From contig NZRL01000132.1 of the NCBI GenBank assembly GCA_002696205.1, forward strand, positions 28,863 to 92,862: 64,000 nucleotides of DNA, in the 5' to 3' direction. The notes below the pieces were generated by a model that had not been told where the DNA came from, did not search any database, and saw only the letters and a program-made list of their open reading frames with translations. This stretch comes from Rhodospirillaceae bacterium. Lineage in GTDB: Bacteria > Pseudomonadota > Alphaproteobacteria > Rhodospirillales > Casp-alpha2. Each line of letters starts with the position of its first letter. The stretch's first letter is position 1. The translations under genes were made by a program, and so were the position numbers. This document shows, piece after piece, positions 1 through 9,275 of this stretch.

Positions 1-49
1 TTCGTCCTTTCTTTCTTGTCGGCTCCCCCGGCCGGCGGGAGCGGCGGCC

Positions 50-589
50 TCAGCCGGCGTCGATGTCCAGGTTGACCGGACGGGTAAAGGTATTGGCGAC
101 CGGCGACCAGGCTTTGACATGATCGATCAGGGCGGCGATCTCCTCGTCCGAGGTATCGGCCTCAAGATTGACCTTGACCCGCACGTCGGTGAAGCCGACG
201 GGCTTTTCACTGGTGTCGCCCGTGCCCCAGACGGCGGTGATGTTCAAATCGCCTTCCAGTTCCAGTTCCAGCTTCTGAATGGTGATGCCACGGGCGACCG
301 CGTTGGCGTGAATGCCGACGGCCAGGCAGGAGCCGAGAGCGGCCAGCGAGGCTTCCGACGGGTTCGGCGCCGTGTCGTCGCCCAGCAGGGCCGGCGGCTC
401 GTCGACGATGTAGGGCTCCAGATCGCGGATGTAGTTCAGGTGCCGGAAGCGGCCTTCGGCCACGGTCTTACAGCTGAGCGTCTTGATGGCCTGCGGGTTT
501 TCCTTGCCCTTGGCGATCAGGCTTTCCAGACCGCCCTTGTCGATCGGGGCGAGGCAGCCGGTGAGGGCGGTGGCGGGTTCGTTCGACAT
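50..589 (-). CDS. OsmC family protein
   Basis: 179 aa ORF; OsmC-like pattern PNPSEASLAALGSCLAVGIHANAVARGI. Confidence 0.85.
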   Translation of the reverse strand: MSNEPATALTGCLAPIDKGGLESLIAKGKENPQAIKTLSCKTVAEGRFRHLNYIRDLEPYIVDEPPALLGDDTAPNPSEASLAALGSCLAVGIHANAVARGITIQKLELELEGDLNITAVWGTGDTSEKPVGFTDVRVKVNLEADTSDEEIAALIDHVKAWSPVANTFTRPVNLDIDAG

Positions 590-619
590 GATGGTTACTC
601 CCTTCGTTGAAAATGTCGA

Positions 620-1444
620 TCAGGCGTTCCTGACCCAGCTGTACCGGCGGATCGCATAGAGGCAGATGGCATCCAATGCGAAACCGATGGCGCCGATGAT
701 CAGGACGATGGCGGTAATTCGGTCGTATTCCAGGGTGTCGCGGGCGTCGTTGATGGCGTATCCCAGGCCCGAGGTGACGCCTAGATATTCGGCCGGCACC
801 AGCACGACCCAGGCGACGCCCAGGGCCAGACGGATGCCGGTCAGGACATCCTGGGCGATGGCCGGAAGAATGATGACGGCCAGCATGTGCCAGCCGCGGG
901 CACCCAGGTTCTGCGCGACACGGAACCATTTGGGATCGACCTTGCGCAGGCCGGCGGCGGTCGAAAAGGTGATCGGCCAGACGGCCGCGGCGAAGATCAG
1001 AAAGACGATGGCGGCATGCCAGGTTTCGAACGCCAGGACGGCGATGGGCATCCAGGCCAGCGGGCTGATCATGCGCAGGAACTGGAACGGCAGGTGCGTC
1101 GCCTCGCGGACGACGGCAAGCCTGCCGATGGCGATGCCGACGGGCACACCGATGACGATCGCCCATAATAGGCCCTGGCCGATGCGTTCCAGGCTGGGCA
1201 GGCTCATGCCCACGACCTCGCCCGATTGCAGGATGTCCCACAACCGGTTGAAGGTCGGGCCCGGCGCGAAATCGGCGAAGGACGCCGTGTCCGGGTTCAT
1301 GGCGACCAGGATGCCGCCGACCTGCCACAGCGCCAGCGTCGCCGCCACCCCGATGACGGCGGGCGCGAACCTTTTGATCAGGTTCGTGATCGCCGCCGGG
1401 GCGGAAGCGGGCGGGCCCGCCGGGTGTGCGACGCCGGTGGTCAT
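620..1444 (-). CDS. ABC transporter permease, nitrate/sulfonate/taurine type
   Basis: Start trimmed to MTTGVAHPAG; multi-TM with EYLGVTSGLGYAINDARDTLEYDRITAIVLIIGAIGF; ATGA overlap with upstream gene. Confidence 0.85.
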   Translation of the reverse strand: MTTGVAHPAGPPASAPAAITNLIKRFAPAVIGVAATLALWQVGGILVAMNPDTASFADFAPGPTFNRLWDILQSGEVVGMSLPSLERIGQGLLWAIVIGVPVGIAIGRLAVVREATHLPFQFLRMISPLAWMPIAVLAFETWHAAIVFLIFAAAVWPITFSTAAGLRKVDPKWFRVAQNLGARGWHMLAVIILPAIAQDVLTGIRLALGVAWVVLVPAEYLGVTSGLGYAINDARDTLEYDRITAIVLIIGAIGFALDAICLYAIRRYSWVRNA

Positions 1445-2670
1445 AGGGCCAGCAGCTCCTCGCGCTCGTACGGGTTGTTGGGATCGACGCTCGGGTGCTT
1501 CTTCCATTCGGGATACTTCTCGAGCGCGTTGCGGATGAATTTGTAATCGACCAGATCGTCGGCGACGAAGGCCGGGTCCAGATTTTCCAGGAAGGTCTTG
1601 TCGCCGCTGACCACCGTGTCGTTCATCGCCTCGACGATGAACTTGGTCGCCGACGGATAGGGCCAGCCCAGGAAATCGATGCGGCCCGATTCCCAATCGG
1701 GATGCTGGATCGCTTCGGGGCTGGCGTAGTCCTTGGGATCGTAATAGGTCATGGCGCGTGTCACCACGGGGGCCGGGGCGGGCAGATACTTCTCCCCGTC
1801 GCGGGACAGCAGCTTCGCCGTCTCGGCCTTGTTCTCCATGGCGAAGTTCATGCCGCGGACCAGGGCGTTCATCACCGCCTGGGTCCATTCCGGTTTGGTG
1901 TCGACCGTGTCCTCGTGCATGCAGATGGTGCAGCAGGGATGGTTGCGCCACATGTCGCCGGTGAACCGCAGCATCTTGGCCCCGGCCTTCAACTCACCCA
2001 GGGCGTTGAACGGCTCGGCGACGATGAAGGCGTCGATCTTCCTACCTGCGAGGGCCGGCGGCATGTCGGGCGGCGGCATGACTTGCAGGTTGCATTCGTC
2101 GGGCGCCAGCGCAGCACCCTGTGGCTTGATGACGGCCTTCACGTTGGCTTCGCGAATCGCCATCTGCAGGACGATGTTGTGCATGGAATACCAATAAGGC
2201 ACGGCGACCTGCTTGCCGCCCAGATCGGCGAAGCTGTCGATGCCGGTGTCCTTGCCGACGACCAGGGCCGAGCCGTTGGTATGGGCCCAGGCCATCAGCT
2301 TGACCGGGAACTTGTTGTTGTAGCGCATCCAGATCGGGATGGGCTTGAGGAAGTGGACCAGGTTGAACTTGCGCGCGGCGAAGCCTTCAATCAGGGGCGA
2401 CCAGCCGCGGATCAGGGTCGGCTTCTCGGCCTCCAGTCCTTCGTCCTTGAAGTAGCCGTTGGCGTGCGCCACCAGCAGCGCCGTCGCATCGGTGATCGGA
2501 AGATAGCCGATGCGGACGACGTCATCGTCGGGTGCCGCCATGGCCGGGATCGACAAGCCGGCGAGCGCCGCCGCAAGGCCGCCCTTCGCCATGATGTCGA
2601 GCCATTGGCGCCGTGAAATTCCCTGTTCAAGCACTTCTTCGTCAACGGCCATTGCGAATTCGTCATGCAT
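1441..2670 (-). CDS. ABC transporter substrate-binding protein, NrtA/SsuA-like, Tat-like signal
   Basis: 409 aa; SRRQWLDIMAKGG N-terminus; VRIGYLPITDATALLVAHANGYFKDEGLEAE. Confidence 0.85.
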   Translation of the reverse strand: MHDEFAMAVDEEVLEQGISRRQWLDIMAKGGLAAALAGLSIPAMAAPDDDVVRIGYLPITDATALLVAHANGYFKDEGLEAEKPTLIRGWSPLIEGFAARKFNLVHFLKPIPIWMRYNNKFPVKLMAWAHTNGSALVVGKDTGIDSFADLGGKQVAVPYWYSMHNIVLQMAIREANVKAVIKPQGAALAPDECNLQVMPPPDMPPALAGRKIDAFIVAEPFNALGELKAGAKMLRFTGDMWRNHPCCTICMHEDTVDTKPEWTQAVMNALVRGMNFAMENKAETAKLLSRDGEKYLPAPAPVVTRAMTYYDPKDYASPEAIQHPDWESGRIDFLGWPYPSATKFIVEAMNDTVVSGDKTFLENLDPAFVADDLVDYKFIRNALEKYPEWKKHPSVDPNNPYEREELLAL

Positions 2671-3574
2671 GGCGAGCCCCCGCTGTCTGTGATTTGGATT
2701 GCGTCATGGCATCCGGCGCATCGGTGCCGGGTGCGGTTGTGGCGCCGGCGCGTTCCGGCAGTTCTTCGACGTTGAAAGTGGTGTCGGTTGCGTCGGCATC
2801 TTCTTGGCCGTCCTCGTCGGCGTCGCCGCCGATGAGCGCCATGAGCCGGCGGCGCATGTCTTCGCTGGCCGCCTCGCCGCCTGCCTGTCCGCCGTTGCCG
2901 GCCAGAGCCGCGGTGTCTTCGATGGCGGCGATGCGGCCCGGATTGGGCGTCATGGCGACGACCCGGTTGCCCATGGAAATCGCTTCGTCCAGATCGTGGG
3001 TGACCAGGACCAGCGTGATGTCGAGGCGCCGTGTGATTTCCAGCACGTCGCGCTGCAGGGCGCGGCGGGTAATTGCGTCGAGCGCGGAAAAAGGTTCGTC
3101 CAGGAACAGGGCGGTCGGCTCGACGGCGAGCGAGCGGGCGAGCGCCACCCGTTGCTGCTGGCCGCCGGAAAGCTGTTGGACGTTGACGTCTTTAAGCGCC
3201 GACAGGCCGACCATTTCCAACAACGGCTCGACGATTTTCGCCGCTTCCTTCATCCGGCCCGCGAACCGCAGGCCGAGGGACGCGTTTTCGAACACCGTCA
3301 TCCAGGGATACAGAAGCGGTTCCTGGAACATCAGGTTCCATTTCGGCGATGGCCCGTCGACGTAGGTACCGTCCACGTAAACCTTGCCCGACGAGGGCGT
3401 CATCATGCCGCAGACGATCTGCAACAACGTCGATTTGCCGCAGCCGCTGCGCCCGACGATGGCGGTGCTGAGCCCCGGCTCCATGGTGAGGGAAATGTCG
3501 TCCAGAACGACCGCCTGTCCCCAGCGATACCGGTGGGAGACGTTTTCGATCAGGATGTGCGCTGAACGAGCCAT
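2663..3574 (-). CDS. ABC transporter ATP-binding protein, SsuB/TauB/NrtD-like
   Basis: Walker A GRSGCGKST, signature LSGGQQQR, Walker B ALFLDEPFSALD; start trimmed to MARSAHILIENV. Confidence 0.88.
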   Translation of the reverse strand: MARSAHILIENVSHRYRWGQAVVLDDISLTMEPGLSTAIVGRSGCGKSTLLQIVCGMMTPSSGKVYVDGTYVDGPSPKWNLMFQEPLLYPWMTVFENASLGLRFAGRMKEAAKIVEPLLEMVGLSALKDVNVQQLSGGQQQRVALARSLAVEPTALFLDEPFSALDAITRRALQRDVLEITRRLDITLVLVTHDLDEAISMGNRVVAMTPNPGRIAAIEDTAALAGNGGQAGGEAASEDMRRRLMALIGGDADEDGQEDADATDTTFNVEELPERAGATTAPGTDAPDAMTQSKSQTAGARHA

Positions 3575-3577
3575 GCC

Positions 3578-3604
3578 AAAAAGAATGACCGATCGTTCTT
3601 TTTT
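3578..3604. promoter_or_regulatory. Imperfect palindrome, candidate TetR-family operator
   Basis: aaaaagaatgaccgatcgttctttttt: AAAAAGAA/TTCTTTTT arms around GACCGATCGT, directly upstream of the ATPase start. Confidence 0.55.
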
Positions 3605-3810
3605 GTCAAACGAATTTTTGCAATGCAACACAGATTCATGCAGCGCAGCATTGAAATCAAGTGGTTCGCGGTGATCGAAAGCACCCATTTTCCGCGCCCT
3701 CGGCCTGTCATCGCCCCATGAGAATTCAATAAATTCGTTTGATTTCTTGCGATTTTCCGAAAACGGGGGCATAAGAAGCCAGTGAACAACCAGATCGGAA
3801 GGCGCGGGAC

Positions 3811-4446
3811 ATGGACGATCAAACGATCCCGACGATGACCGTACCGAAACGCCGACGGGCCAACGACCCGGCAGACCGATTGGTCTCAACCGCCCGGGAC
3901 CTGTTCTGCAAACAGGGGATCGCCGCCACCGGCGTGCAGGAAGTTCTGGACGCCGCCGGCGTCTCGCGGATGACCCTCTACAACCGCTTCGGCTCGAAAC
4001 AGGCGCTGGTCAACGCGGCCCTGGAACTGGAAGGCCGCCAATGGCGGACCTGGTTCTTCGACGCCATCGAACAGGCCGGGCGCACGCCGCGCCAGCGGCT
4101 CTTGAACATCTTCGCCGTGCTGGAGGACTGGTTCTCGCGCGACGACTATTACGGCTGCGGCTTCATCAACGCGATTTCCGAAAGCGACAAGTCGGACCAG
4201 GACGTCCGCGCCCTGGCGCTGGAACACAAGAGCCAGGTGAAGGGTTTCCTGCAGCATCTCGCCCGCGAGGCCGGATTGGAAAACCCCGAAGGCTTCGTCG
4301 ATCAGCTGATCCTGATCATCGATGGCGCCATCGTCTGCCGCCTGGGCAATCCGCGGGCATCCCTGCGCGGCCCGTCCGAGGCATTGTTGTCACTGTTGCT
4401 GACCGAACACGGCGGCGACTGGGCGCGCAAACCGACGGCCGCCTGA
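3811..4446 (+). CDS. TetR/AcrR family transcriptional regulator
   Basis: 211 aa; HTH IAATGVQEVLDAAGVSRMTLYNRFGSKQALV. Confidence 0.92.
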   Translation: MDDQTIPTMTVPKRRRANDPADRLVSTARDLFCKQGIAATGVQEVLDAAGVSRMTLYNRFGSKQALVNAALELEGRQWRTWFFDAIEQAGRTPRQRLLNIFAVLEDWFSRDDYYGCGFINAISESDKSDQDVRALALEHKSQVKGFLQHLAREAGLENPEGFVDQLILIIDGAIVCRLGNPRASLRGPSEALLSLLLTEHGGDWARKPTAA

Positions 4447-4493
4447 AGCCGACCGCCCCGGCGCACCAGAAAACGGCCCAGACGATCTTTTCG

Positions 4494-5156
4494 TTATTTC
4501 CAGTAATTCGCCGCCAGGGACGATGCCGCCGCCCGGACCATGGCCGCGTCCGTTCCCGGACAATCCGTGAACCGCGCGCCGGTCAGATCGGCTCCGGTCA
4601 GATCGGCACCGGTCAGGTCCGTCCGCTCGAAGATCGCGAACCGCAGATTGGCCCCCGTCAGATCGGCGTCCCGCAGATCGGCGTCGGTGAAATCCGCCCC
4701 AGCCAGACAGGCCCCCGCCAACCGGGCCCGGCAAAGGCGCGCGCCGATAAACACGCCGCCGCCGAAATCGCCGCCCAGCCCATCGGCTTCGGACAGATCC
4801 GCCCCCGCCAACAGGATGCCGGGTGCCCGCAAGTTCGTCAGAACCGCGCCGTGCAGGTCCATGCCCCGGCCTTGGAATTGCGCCAGGCTCGCCCCGGCCA
4901 GACGCGCCTGCGAAAAATCCGCGTCCTCAGCCGCCGCCGCATCCAGGCGCGCGCCGGTGAAATCTGCGCCCGCCGCCGCCGCGCCCGCAAACTGGGCCCG
5001 GCGCAGGTCGCATCCGGTGAACGACGCACCCGTCAGAACCGCCCGCGCGAACCCCGCCATCTTCAAATCCGCGCCGCCGAACCGGGCGGCGGCCAGGTCC
5101 TTGCCGGTGAAATCCTCGGCGATCAGGGATTGATTACGATGGTCGGCTGGGGTCAT
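4494..5156 (-). CDS. Pentapeptide repeat protein
   Basis: 220 aa with A(D/N)LxxA pentapeptides, e.g. ADFTDADLRDADLTGANLRFAIFERTDLTGADLTGADLTGARF. Confidence 0.92.
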   Translation of the reverse strand: MTPADHRNQSLIAEDFTGKDLAAARFGGADLKMAGFARAVLTGASFTGCDLRRAQFAGAAAAGADFTGARLDAAAAEDADFSQARLAGASLAQFQGRGMDLHGAVLTNLRAPGILLAGADLSEADGLGGDFGGGVFIGARLCRARLAGACLAGADFTDADLRDADLTGANLRFAIFERTDLTGADLTGADLTGARFTDCPGTDAAMVRAAASSLAANYWK

Positions 5157-5200
5157 GTCGTGTCCTGTAGATCGATCCGCGACGAAGGGGGTGGCCCGGC

Positions 5201-6211
5201 ATGACCGGACCGGAGATTGAAATTCCGCCGACCTGCACCGGCGTGACCCTGCCCGCCGGGGTCACCGCGGCCGATTTCGACGGCGCGGGCACGGCCTGGC
5301 TGGGCCTGGCCGACGGCAGTATAGCCTGCTGGCCCGATGGCGGCAGCCCCCAGGTTCGGGAAACGCCCGACGCCATCACCCTCTGCCTCGCCGGGCTGCC
5401 GGCGGGATGCCTTGCGGGCGGCGACGGCGGTGTCCTGCGCCGCGTCGATGCAGGCGGCGTCGTCGAGGAATGGGAAGCCCCCGGCGGCTGGATCGAACAT
5501 CTTCTGCTGCATTCGGCGACCGGACGCTGGGCCGCCGTGACGCCGCGCGGCATCACCCTGTTCGACCCCGAGACGGGCGCCATGCGCAAGGTCACGGACC
5601 TGGCCGGCGCCGCCACCGGGGCCGCGATGCGGTGGGACGGCGCGGCGATTGCGCTGACCCATCGGGCGGGCTTCACATTGGTGCCTTGGAACGGCGCGCC
5701 GGCGACCGAGCATCCCGTACGCGGCGCCATCCGTACCTTGGCCTGGCGGGCGGACGGACGATATCTCGCCGGGCCGACGCAGGAAGGCGATTTGCTCGCC
5801 TGGCAGCCGGCGGACGACGGCGAGGTTTTGCTGGCCTCCGAATGGGGACGCCTGATCCTGCCCTGCTGGTCGGCGGATTCCGCCTGGCTGGCCGCGTCGG
5901 CGGGCGAACGGTTGCTGCTCTGGCATTTCTCCGGCGACACGCCACCGGTTCGCCCCGAGCGGGAGATGACGCTGGAAAGCCCCGCGGCAATTTGCCGCCT
6001 GGCGTGGCATCCCTTGCTGGCGACCCTGACGGTCGGGCAGCGGGATGGCTCGGTGACCGTCATCGCGTTGGAATCCGGGCGGCAATGGTTCCTGCCGCCG
6101 AACGATGGCGCCGCGATTTCCGCCCTTGCCTGGCGCGGCGACGGGGCAGCCCTGCTGGCCGCCGACGAGGCCGGAAACGCCCGGATATTCGAGCCCCCCG
6201 TCCCCACCTGA
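5201..6211 (+). CDS. WD40-like beta-propeller protein
   Basis: 336 aa; repeated strands such as ISALAWRGDGAALLAADEAGNARIFE, ICRLAWHPLLATLTVGQRDGSVTVI. Confidence 0.75.
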   Translation: MTGPEIEIPPTCTGVTLPAGVTAADFDGAGTAWLGLADGSIACWPDGGSPQVRETPDAITLCLAGLPAGCLAGGDGGVLRRVDAGGVVEEWEAPGGWIEHLLLHSATGRWAAVTPRGITLFDPETGAMRKVTDLAGAATGAAMRWDGAAIALTHRAGFTLVPWNGAPATEHPVRGAIRTLAWRADGRYLAGPTQEGDLLAWQPADDGEVLLASEWGRLILPCWSADSAWLAASAGERLLLWHFSGDTPPVRPEREMTLESPAAICRLAWHPLLATLTVGQRDGSVTVIALESGRQWFLPPNDGAAISALAWRGDGAALLAADEAGNARIFEPPVPT

Positions 6212-6488
6212 CCGGCCGCCGGCAATCCCGCTTAACGCGAACTGGCGCCATCGGTCGCCCCGCGCTGGCTGTATTAGAATATTTAAATTAAGCTACACTT
6301 CTATTGGGTCCGGGCATTTTCGCGCCACCGAACCATCGGCGCGCCGCTTGCCCTAGGCGTTCAAGGATGAATTCCGCCGCCCGGACCGTTCAGCGCAACG
6401 TCGCGTCAGCCTATGCAATTCGCCGGTCCCTGTGGCCAACGATCGGTCCGGTTTCCGGCGTCATCGCAATTAAAAGGGGATTCAGAGA

Positions 6489-6923
6489 ATGACAGAAAAA
6501 TTTTTGGTAGCCGTCGATGCAAGTCCGGGGAGTGAACGGGCGCTGAAGGCCGCGATCACCGTCGCCAAATCGTCGGGCACGGAATTGGTCCTGGTCCATA
6601 TCATCGAATGGTCGCCGTTCAGCTTCCACACGCCGGACGAACTGGCCGAGCGGCACAAACGCCGCGAGGAAGAATTGGACCGCGCCAAGGAAGCCCTTCT
6701 CAGCCCGGCAGAGGCGGCCGCGTCGGCCGCCGGCGTCGCCTTCGAATCGATCGTGCGTCACGGCAACCCGGCCGAAATGCTGGCCGACATCGCCGAGGAA
6801 ACCGGCGTCATCCAAATGTACGTCGGCCGCACCGGCGGGTCCAAGACACAACGCCTGCTGTTCGGCAGCGTCGCCTCGTCGCTGATCCAGATTTCGACGG
6901 TCCCCGTGACCGTTGTGCCGTAA
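6489..6923 (+). CDS. Universal stress protein (UspA family)
   Basis: 144 aa; KFLVAVDASPGSERALKAAI ... LLFGSVASSLIQISTVPVTVVP. Confidence 0.93.
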   Translation: MTEKFLVAVDASPGSERALKAAITVAKSSGTELVLVHIIEWSPFSFHTPDELAERHKRREEELDRAKEALLSPAEAAASAAGVAFESIVRHGNPAEMLADIAEETGVIQMYVGRTGGSKTQRLLFGSVASSLIQISTVPVTVVP

Positions 6924-6926
6924 CGC

Positions 6927-8474
6927 GTGATGAAGTGGGGAATGATTATGCATAGTCTTAAGGGGAAGTTTTCTATGGCCGGCCTCGCCTTGGCCATGGC
7001 CTTCATCATGGCGGCACCGGACGCTGCCTTCGCCAGCTTCGACGAAGCTATCAACAGCGCAACGGCCCCCATCGCATCCGCGATCGGCGCCATCGTTTTC
7101 TTCAAGATCCCGGTGTTCGGCGCGCAGCTGCCGCTGGTGGTGCTGTGGCTGGTCGTCGGTGCGGTGTTCTTCACCATCCGCATGGGATTCGTGAACATCT
7201 GGGGTTTCAAGCATGCCATCGAATTGGTGCGCGGCGATTACGCCAATCCCAAGGACGCGGGTGAAGTCTCGCACTTCCAGGCGCTGGCCACGGCCGTCTC
7301 CGGCACGGTCGGCATCGGCAACATCGGCGGCGTCGCCGTCGCCGTGACCGTCGGCGGCCCGGGGGCGACGTTCTGGCTGATCATGGCCGGGTTCCTCGGC
7401 ATGTCGACCAAGTTCGTCGAATGTACGCTGGGCGTGAAATACCGGAACGAGAACCCGGACGGCTCCGTTTCCGGCGGCCCGATGTACTACCTGCGCAAAG
7501 GCTTTGCCGAACGCGGCATGGACGGCTTCGGCAAGTTCATGGGGGCGTTCTATGCCATCGGTATCTTCATCGGCGCCATGGGCATCGGCAACATGTTCCA
7601 GTCGAACCAGGCCTATGTGCAGTTGAACAACGTCGCGGGCGGCGCCCTCGACGGGCTCGGCTGGCTGGTCGGCATCATCATGGCGGGGATCGTCTATCTG
7701 GTCATCGTCGGCGGCATCAAATCGATCGCCCGCGTGACGGAAAAGATCGTGCCCTTCATGGCGATCTTCTACATGGTCTTTGCCCTGATCGTGATCGCCA
7801 TGAACGGTTCGGCCATTCCCGAAGCCATCGGCAACATCTTCACCGGTGCGATGACCGGCGAAGGCGTCGCGGGCGGTGCCTTGGGTGCCTTGATCATCGG
7901 CTTCCAACGCGCCGTGTTCTCGAACGAGGCCGGCATCGGTTCTGCCTCCATCGCCCATTCGGCGGTGCGCACCAACGAACCGGTCACCGAAGGCGTGGTC
8001 TCCCTGCTGGAGCCGTTCATCGACACCATCGTGATCTGCACCATCACCGCCCTGGTGATCGGCACGACGGCCGTCGCCCATCCCGGGTTCGCCGGGGACG
8101 CGACGGGCATCGCCATGACCTCCGCCGCCTTCGAGACCCAGATTTCCTGGTTCCCGATCCCGCTGGCCCTGGCCGGGATGCTGTTCGCCTTCTCGACCAT
8201 GATTTCCTGGTCGTACTACGGGCTCAAGGGATGGTCCTACCTGTTCGGCGAAGCGCCGAAACTGCAGCTGATCTACAAGCTGCTGTTCTGCTTCTTCGTG
8301 GCGCTCGGCTGCACGGTGCAGTTGGGCCCGATCCTGGACATCTCGGATGCCTTGGTCTTCCTGATCTGCGTGCCCAACATCCTGGGCCTCTACATCCTGT
8401 CGCCGATCGTGAAGAAGGAATTGGACAGCTATTTCGCCCGCGTCAAAAGCGGCGAAATCCAGAAGTTCAAGTAA
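6927..8474 (+). CDS. Sodium:alanine/glycine symporter family (AGCS) protein
   Basis: 515 aa multi-TM; SHFQALATAVSGTVGIGNIGGVA, FSNEAGIGSASIAHSAVRTNEPVTEG. Confidence 0.93.
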   Translation: MMKWGMIMHSLKGKFSMAGLALAMAFIMAAPDAAFASFDEAINSATAPIASAIGAIVFFKIPVFGAQLPLVVLWLVVGAVFFTIRMGFVNIWGFKHAIELVRGDYANPKDAGEVSHFQALATAVSGTVGIGNIGGVAVAVTVGGPGATFWLIMAGFLGMSTKFVECTLGVKYRNENPDGSVSGGPMYYLRKGFAERGMDGFGKFMGAFYAIGIFIGAMGIGNMFQSNQAYVQLNNVAGGALDGLGWLVGIIMAGIVYLVIVGGIKSIARVTEKIVPFMAIFYMVFALIVIAMNGSAIPEAIGNIFTGAMTGEGVAGGALGALIIGFQRAVFSNEAGIGSASIAHSAVRTNEPVTEGVVSLLEPFIDTIVICTITALVIGTTAVAHPGFAGDATGIAMTSAAFETQISWFPIPLALAGMLFAFSTMISWSYYGLKGWSYLFGEAPKLQLIYKLLFCFFVALGCTVQLGPILDISDALVFLICVPNILGLYILSPIVKKELDSYFARVKSGEIQKFK

Positions 8475-8512
8475 CGGCCTGACATCCGGCGGACGTTCCG
8501 CCGCAAACGACG

Positions 8513-8543
8513 ACACCCCGCCCATTGGGCGGGGTGTTTTCGT
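8513..8543 (+). terminator. Rho-independent terminator
   Basis: ACACCCCGCCC-att-GGGCGGGGTGT perfect 11-bp stem followed by tttcgttt. Confidence 0.88.
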
Positions 8544-8576
8544 TTGCCTGAACGGCAATGCCGCCGGCCGCGATCA

Positions 8577-9272
8577 TCAGGCAAGCCGGGACGACACCTG
8601 TCCCCGCTCGATGAACAGATGCCGGTCGTAGTGGCCGTGGCTTTCGCTGAGACTGGAATCGCAGACCAGGACGGTCCGCTCGTTGCCCGCGCTCAGGCGG
8701 GCCATGATTTCCTGCAGACGTTCGACCAGGGCCGGGGCCACCCCTTCAAAGGGTTCATCCAGCAACAGCATCCGGCGGCCGACCAACAGGGCCCTGCCCA
8801 GCGCCACCAGCTTCTGCTGCCCGCCGCTCAAGGACAGGGCCGGCAGTTTCGCCAGGGGTGCGATTTCCGGGATCAGGTCATAGACCTCCTGCAGCGATGC
8901 CCGCAGGTCCGGAATGTCGACCAGCCAACTGGGCATCAGGATGTTTTCCTCGACCGTGAAATGGGGGATCAATCGCCTGTCCTCGGGCATGTAGCCGATT
9001 CCCAGCCCGGCCCGCAGATGCGCGGGGCGGCTCGATGCGATCTCGCCTTGGACGGATATCTCACCGCGTTGAACGCACAACAACCCCATGATCGCGCGCA
9101 GGGTCGTCGTCTTGCCCGCGCCGTTGCGGCCGATCAAGGCGACCATTTCCCCCGGTTCGACGGCGAAGGAAATGCCGCGCAGAATGGGCGCCTTATCGAT
9201 CGCGACCTCGACGTCGCGAAGGGCCAGCATCGGCGCCGCAGGAATCGTGTTTTCTTGGGGCATGGCGTCCAT
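8577..9272 (-). CDS. livF: Branched-chain amino acid-type ABC transporter ATP-binding protein
   Basis: 231 aa; GRNGAGKTTTLRAIMGL, LSGGQQKLVALGRALL, LLLDEPFEGVAP. Confidence 0.88.
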   Translation of the reverse strand: MDAMPQENTIPAAPMLALRDVEVAIDKAPILRGISFAVEPGEMVALIGRNGAGKTTTLRAIMGLLCVQRGEISVQGEIASSRPAHLRAGLGIGYMPEDRRLIPHFTVEENILMPSWLVDIPDLRASLQEVYDLIPEIAPLAKLPALSLSGGQQKLVALGRALLVGRRMLLLDEPFEGVAPALVERLQEIMARLSAGNERTVLVCDSSLSESHGHYDRHLFIERGQVSSRLA

Positions 9273-9275
9273 GGC

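Noticed and set aside
6411-8558. 715-aa minus-strand ORF
   Set aside because: Antisense to a clear UspA/AGCS pair; low-complexity D/G/R/H-rich translation typical of GC-rich shadow frames.
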